DNA of 41,277 nt from assembly GCA_029265795.1 (NCBI GenBank), contig JAJUGV010000017.1, positions 1 through 41,277 of the forward strand, written 5' to 3'. The notes under the pieces were generated by a model. That model was not told the DNA's origin. It did no database searches and worked only from the letters and a program-made list of their open reading frames with translations. This DNA is from Alcaligenaceae bacterium. Its GTDB lineage: Bacteria; Pseudomonadota; Gammaproteobacteria; Burkholderiales; Burkholderiaceae_B. This document shows, piece by piece, positions 37,957 to 41,277 of the stretch. The position numbers were made by a program, and so were the translations under genes. Numbering within the stretch: the stretch's first letter is position 1; the number at the start of each line of letters is the position of its first letter.

Positions 37957-38445
37957 TTGCGTGAGCGTTTTTGGGAACGTTATTCGTTAGGGGAACTCAA
38001 CAGTAAGGAGTGGGAAGCGTTGTGCGACGGGTGTGGGCAGTGTTGCCTGAAGCGGCGCGTTGAGAAGGGGGTGGTGACGGTTTACGGGGTGGCCTGTGAG
38101 TTACTGGATATAGAATCTGCCCGTTGTGCCGATTACGCGAACCGACTCAGGAAGGTACCGGAATGTCATGATCTGACGCCTGAGACGGTGCCCAAATATT
38201 CTGTCTGGTTGCCGGAAACCTGTGCATACCGCCTGCTCCATAAGAATCTGCCGCTACCGCCCTGGCACCCCCTCTTAGCCGGTGATCGAAGCAGAATGCG
38301 TAAGAAGGGCGTGACCGTCAGCCACTATGCGATTCCCAGCGGCAGGTTGTCGCGGCGGCAGAAGGAAAAATATGTGGTTGCGCGCTGGCCCGTCAGTAGA
38401 TTGCGCCAGCCCGGAGTACGGCGCGGCCATCCCATTTCACACTGA
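37957..38445 (+). CDS. YcgN-like cysteine-cluster protein
   Basis: A 162-residue protein of the YcgN/UPF0260 family. 'ERFWERYSLGELNSKEWEALCDGCGQCCLKR' at the N-terminus, with the CxxCxxCC-type cluster, then 'VACELLDIESARCADYANR' and 'PECHDLTPETV', and a later 'LPETCAYRLLHKNLPLPPWHPLL', agree with this family. The cysteines suggest metal or iron-sulfur binding; the function is unknown. The start is a TTG at 37957, with GGAAG at 37948-37952; the absence of ATG nearby and the family N-terminus support it. It begins 28 bases after the REP-like module, so its promoter region has probably been shaped by that repeat. Confidence 0.87.
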   Translation: MRERFWERYSLGELNSKEWEALCDGCGQCCLKRRVEKGVVTVYGVACELLDIESARCADYANRLRKVPECHDLTPETVPKYSVWLPETCAYRLLHKNLPLPPWHPLLAGDRSRMRKKGVTVSHYAIPSGRLSRRQKEKYVVARWPVSRLRQPGVRRGHPISH

Positions 38446-38514
38446 ACTACGCTGAGCATTCGCTGCCGGCTGTATATGGCGGGCAGGCGTCGCTTTGCTT
38501 GATAGGAGAGAATT

Positions 38515-38931
38515 ATGTCTGTTGATCGCTTTCAGAAGGGTATGGATAAGCTGAAAGAGCTGACGATACCGGATGACAACAGCCCGACCGGGCACATGGA
38601 GATAGGGGAAAGCTTTAAGGACGTGGCGCCCGATCTGACCCGGATCGTGGTGGAGTTTGCCTTCGGGGATATCTACGCACGCCCCGGGCTGGATAACAAA
38701 CAAAAGGTACTGACGACAATATCTGCGTTGGTAGCTCAGGGCACTCCTCAGATTGGGATGCATGTGGTCACTGGTCTGAATGTCGGGCTGACACCCGATG
38801 AAATTGTGGGTTGCATCATGCACTTGATTCCTTACGTCGGCTTTCCTCGCGCTTTAAACGCGTTGAAAGTGGCACAGCAGGTTTTCGCGGAACAGGGGGT
38901 CTCTATATCCCAGGAACCGTCCGCCCAGTAG
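38515..38931 (+). CDS. Carboxymuconolactone decarboxylase family protein
   Basis: A 138-residue AhpD-like all-helical protein. The core is 'APDLTRIVVEFAFGDIYARPGLDNKQKVLTTISALVAQGTPQIGMHVVTGLNVGLTPDEIVGCIMHLIPYVGFPRALNAL'. It closely follows the gamma-carboxymuconolactone decarboxylase pattern ('L..REL.ti..L.a.g....l..H....ln.G.t..Ei.e...h...Y.G.P.a'). The CxxC pair of the peroxidase branch is missing, so a disulfide reductase role is unlikely. AGGAGA at about 38503-38508 supports the ATG. It stands alone between the YcgN-like gene and the deaminase gene; the real substrate is unknown. Confidence 0.9.
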   Translation: MSVDRFQKGMDKLKELTIPDDNSPTGHMEIGESFKDVAPDLTRIVVEFAFGDIYARPGLDNKQKVLTTISALVAQGTPQIGMHVVTGLNVGLTPDEIVGCIMHLIPYVGFPRALNALKVAQQVFAEQGVSISQEPSAQ

Positions 38932-39107
38932 CAGTAGATTAGCGATTTCTCCTCGTCATACAGCGCTGACCGCAAGCGGCAATATATGCAGACACAATTA
39001 AATTGACAGGAATAGGCCTGCTTACTAACGTGCATACAGGTGTGCAAAGGAGGGGGGCCGCGTCATTCGGCGACATCACGCGGCCGTAAACAGGGGGGGC
39101 CGCATCC

Positions 39108-39608
39108 ATGATGGCTGAGCTCGAACGGCGTATGGCCATGCGTATGAACGAGGCCGTTGCGTATTGCACGGACCACGTTCGGAACGGCGGTATCCCTTTT
39201 TCCGCTTTTGTGGTCGATGTCAGCGGCGCGGTACTTGGGCGCGGAGTCAACGCTGTTCGGTCACGCCAGGATCCGACCGCCCATGCTGAGGTCGAGGCAA
39301 TGCGAGATGCTTGCCGCAGCCTGGCCACTCAACACCTGCACGGCTTGATTCTTCTTGCGTCCTGCGAGCCATGCGCGATGTGTTATCTCTGCGCACGCTA
39401 TGCGGGAATCGCGCACATCTACTTTGCGACGGACCGGCACGAGGCGGCCGTACACGGCTTTGATTACCGAGACGCTTATTCACTTTTTGCGTCGGATCCC
39501 ACGCTCTGGCATTCCCCGCGCGTACATAAATTATCCGTGCCACAAGCTTTAGAACCGTTTCTTGAATATCGGTCGGTTGGAACGGCTCTGCGGCGCCGCT
39601 ATCATTAA
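39108..39608 (+). CDS. Nucleoside/nucleobase deaminase (cytidine-deaminase-like fold)
   Basis: A 166-residue zinc deaminase. His59-Ala-Glu61 in 'PTAHAEVEAMRDA' and the PCAMC motif with Cys89 and Cys92 in 'LASCEPCAMCYLCARYAG' supply the zinc ligands and proton shuttle. The layout and the 'HGFDYRDAYSLFASDP' C-terminal segment resemble guanine deaminases of the GuaD type more than the tRNA-specific TadA, but the substrate is not certain. The ATG pair at 39108 and 39111 is preceded by a G-rich run. The 176-base gap before it contains a perfect TTGACA (39003-39008) without a good -10 partner and an AGGAGG at about 39047-39052. Confidence 0.88.
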   Translation: MMAELERRMAMRMNEAVAYCTDHVRNGGIPFSAFVVDVSGAVLGRGVNAVRSRQDPTAHAEVEAMRDACRSLATQHLHGLILLASCEPCAMCYLCARYAGIAHIYFATDRHEAAVHGFDYRDAYSLFASDPTLWHSPRVHKLSVPQALEPFLEYRSVGTALRRRYH

Positions 39609-39646
39609 TGTGGCCGGCACACCCAGTTGGAAGTGGCGGGCTAGCG

Positions 39647-40477
39647 TCAGTCGCTGTGCTTCTTCCAAGCGTTATAGGCCGGCCCCCACACTGGATGAGT
39701 CGCCAGCCAAATGCGCTTGCGTAGCCATATGCTAGAGCGATTTCTAACGGCAAACCGGTAGATATGAGACGTATCGCCGCGTGGAAGATTTTGGCCGCGG
39801 GCGTCGGTCGTGTACAAATGTCGGAAGCCATGTTGCCACGCGGCGCGTTTGTAATCCGCGTCGAAATATCCCTGTGGCCAGCACAAGTGCGTGGACGCCC
39901 TACCCAGTTTACGCGTCAAGGCGTGTCTGGAAGCTTCCAGGTCTTCGTTAATTCGGTCTTGCTTCTCGGTATCTGAGCGGCACAGTAGATCCCAGCGTAG
40001 GTGAGTATGGGTGTGGCTGTGGATCTCGAATGTGTTGCTATCGACCATCTCTTGTATCTCGCTCCAGCGCAGCATCACATCGTCAGCGTCTTCGCTGAAC
40101 ATCTTCTGCTTTGCCTCTTGATGGGCAGGACAGTGGGGTATCGGTTTGCCCTGGCCGCTATATGGCCGTATCGGCCCGTCGCCAATCAATCCGGTGACGG
40201 CAAACAGCACGGCCGACATGCCGTAATGCTTCAGGACAGGGTGGGCATACACCCAGTTATCCAGATAGCCGTCATCAAACGTAAGCAGCACCGATTTGGG
40301 CGGTACCGGCTCGCCTTCTAAAAATGCGGAAAATTGGTCAGCGCTCAGTGACGTATAGCCGCTTTCGGCCAAGCCTTTTATCTGTTTTTCGAATTGCTTC
40401 GCCGAGACGGAAAGAAACCCACCGTGCTCGTTAACGTGGTGATACATCAAGACAGCAACATTCTGAGCGTGTGCCAT
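39647..40477 (-). CDS. Polysaccharide deacetylase family protein
   Basis: A 276-residue NodB-homology hydrolase of carbohydrate esterase family 4. Motif 1 is TFDDGY (residues 66-71) with the catalytic-base Asp. Motif 2 is the histidine-rich HSHTHTHL (153-160), giving the metal ligands. 'CWPQGYFDADYKRAAWQHGFRHLYTT' corresponds to motif 3. There is no signal peptide or membrane segment, so a cytoplasmic or non-classically located enzyme acting on cell-wall, capsule or lipid-linked sugars is possible. It is convergent with the deaminase gene (38 bases apart) and divergent from the secreted repeat protein. Confidence 0.92.
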   Translation of the reverse strand: MAHAQNVAVLMYHHVNEHGGFLSVSAKQFEKQIKGLAESGYTSLSADQFSAFLEGEPVPPKSVLLTFDDGYLDNWVYAHPVLKHYGMSAVLFAVTGLIGDGPIRPYSGQGKPIPHCPAHQEAKQKMFSEDADDVMLRWSEIQEMVDSNTFEIHSHTHTHLRWDLLCRSDTEKQDRINEDLEASRHALTRKLGRASTHLCWPQGYFDADYKRAAWQHGFRHLYTTDARGQNLPRGDTSHIYRFAVRNRSSIWLRKRIWLATHPVWGPAYNAWKKHSD

Positions 40478-40543
40478 GATGGTACCCGGTGATTAGACCG
40501 GCCCGAGTTGTTCTTATCACGACATTTTGATATGAAATCAGTT

Positions 40544-40692
40544 GTAAATACAACGGCGGCGGCCGCCCGTGCAGCGCCGGTGTTGTTTACACCCCGAAAT
40601 TGCTTGGTTCTCGGGGGCATGGGTGTTGCTGAACTCCAAACATGAAGCCGAGAGAGCGGCAGACTGCTAGCCGAATCTCGCACACCGGCTTC
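40544..40692 (+). other. Structured leader region before the secreted repeat protein
   Basis: The 245-base gap 40478-40722 holds several inverted repeats: GGTGT/ACACC (40579-40593), CCCCGA/TCGGGG (40592-40616) and a branched stem GAAGCCG (40644-40650) with CGGCTTC (40686-40692), enclosing CGGC/GCCG. A T-rich stretch follows up to the ribosome-binding GGAG near 40712. They could be a structured 5' leader or attenuator; no promoter was convincingly placed. Confidence 0.4.
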
Positions 40693-40722
40693 TTTCATGT
40701 TTTTAGGTTTTTGGAGATCAGT

Positions 40723-41181
40723 ATGAAGAAGCTTATTGCTGCAGCCATCTCTTCCTCGGCGCTGTTCATAGCCCCTTTAGCGCTGGCCCAGTCGGCAGGT
40801 GCGGGGATGGGGACAGGCGGTGACGGTGGTGTGTCTCGCCCGGCCATGAGCAGCCCGCCGGTTACGCCGTCCCAGCTCGAAACCAGTGAGGGGGCGATCT
40901 ATAATCCGCCGCCTATCGATCACAGCGGAAACCCACGGCACGTGACAGACAAGGATGACAGTGATGGGGGCGGAGATACCGGTCAGAATTCCGTAGGCGA
41001 TATGAACGGTGAAGCTGAGGGAGCCGGCGAAAGTGCTGCCGGGAGCAGCGGCGGTGACGCCGGCACCGGGGCGGGCACCGGAGCAGGAGCCGACGCGGGG
41101 GCAGGAGCCGACGCTGGGGCAGGAGCCGACGCTGGGGCAGGAGCCGGCGGTGCAGCAGCGTCCGGTGGCGCCGCTCAGTAA
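40723..41181 (+). CDS. Secreted Gly/Ala-rich low-complexity protein
   Basis: 152 residues from the ATG at 40723, which has GGAG about 8 bases upstream and opens with a clear signal peptide ('KKLIAAAISSSALFIAPLALAQ'); an upstream in-frame ATG at 40642 would hide this signal and lies in the hairpin region. The mature part has a short unique stretch ('VTPSQLETSEGAIYNPPPIDHSGNP'), then an acidic 'DKDDSDGGGD' patch and a Gly/Ala/Asp tail, with the six-residue repeat AGADAG about three times. No known domain was recognised. It is presumably a periplasmic or surface disordered protein. A strong terminator follows. Confidence 0.8.
   Translation: MKKLIAAAISSSALFIAPLALAQSAGAGMGTGGDGGVSRPAMSSPPVTPSQLETSEGAIYNPPPIDHSGNPRHVTDKDDSDGGGDTGQNSVGDMNGEAEGAGESAAGSSGGDAGTGAGTGAGADAGAGADAGAGADAGAGAGGAAASGGAAQ
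41083..41147 (+). repeat. 18-base tandem repeat encoding AGADAG
   Basis: Three full units (41083-41100, 41101-41118, 41119-41136) and a partial fourth, based on GCAGGAGCCGACGCTGGG; the second and third units are identical and the first differs by one base. The multiple of three keeps the frame, so copy number could vary between strains without truncating the protein. Confidence 0.85.
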
Positions 41182-41216
41182 GGCTTAGAGTTCTCTATTC
41201 TTGCCAGCACATAACG

Positions 41217-41258
41217 CCGATGGGCGCAGTTCCTTTTAGGGCTGCGCTCGTCGGTTTT
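41217..41258 (+). terminator. Rho-independent terminator of the secreted repeat protein gene
   Basis: CCGATGGGCGCAG (41217-41229) pairs with CTGCGCTCGTCGG (41242-41254), 13 pairs including two G-U, with a 12-base loop and four Ts, then a T-rich tail. It lies 35 bases after the stop. Confidence 0.8.
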
Positions 41259-41277
41259 CTATTATTCGTGGGGACGC

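Noticed and set aside
38932-39107. Promoter of the deaminase gene from the perfect TTGACA at 39003
   Set aside because: No acceptable -10 hexamer lies 16-18 bases downstream, so it is not listed as a promoter.

Overview
The window looks like a chromosomal segment of a high-GC betaproteobacterium, most likely Burkholderiales, family Alcaligenaceae (Bordetella/Achromobacter/Pusillimonas-like). This is inferred from protein resemblance only. The clues are a Bug-type tricarboxylate-transporter receptor, an RpfE-type protein next to recJ, a lolC-lolD-tatD operon, and the style of purL, guaB and guaA. No rRNA, tRNA, CRISPR array, prophage or insertion sequence was recognised. Coding density is high and almost every base is explained by about 37 protein genes.

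Layout. 1-2416: the 3' part of an ABC importer operon with two different substrate-binding proteins and one permease; the ATPase is presumably outside the window. 2519-3886: a neurotransmitter:sodium symporter-family transporter, convergent with an EpsC/CysE-type serine acetyltransferase (3912-4868). 4890-6747: an HxlR regulator divergent from a SnoaL-VOC fusion protein, with an inverted repeat between them. 6792-9430: recJ and an rpfE-like gene that overlap. 9464-12259: lolC-lolD-tatD, with overlapping reading frames. 12301-15746: a small catabolic cluster (FAD monooxygenase, DUF3237 protein, periplasmic receptor) divergent from a MarR regulator, with a perfect MarR-type operator in front of the monooxygenase. 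15765-19045: SRAP protein and ComEC. 19209-24257: a complete four-gene branched-chain 2-oxoacid dehydrogenase operon (E1 alpha, E1 beta, E2, E3), closed by a clear intrinsic terminator. 24376-26765: alpha/beta hydrolase, PHP phosphoesterase and GreB. 26859-36167: a purine neighbourhood (purL, guaB, guaA and a divergent purC-like gene) interrupted by a reverse-strand MFS transporter. 36212-41277: accessory-looking single genes (aldo/keto reductase, PaiB-like protein, YcgN-like cysteine-cluster protein, carboxymuconolactone decarboxylase-family protein, nucleoside deaminase, polysaccharide deacetylase, and a secreted Gly/Ala-rich repeat protein).

The most noteworthy non-coding signals are these. 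(1) Two copies of a two-palindrome REP-like module flank the PaiB-like gene, and one supplies that gene's C-terminal codons. A related palindrome sits inside the interdomain linker of the E2 gene. (2) A perfect 8-3-8 inverted repeat in front of the monooxygenase is a strong candidate MarR operator. (3) The guaB -35 box lies exactly in the loop of a perfect hairpin. (4) The PHP gene has a perfect Shine-Dalgarno sequence placed for an AUU rather than AUG start. (5) A roughly 21-base motif is shared by two unrelated intergenic regions. I found no clearly new multi-gene defence or mobile system.
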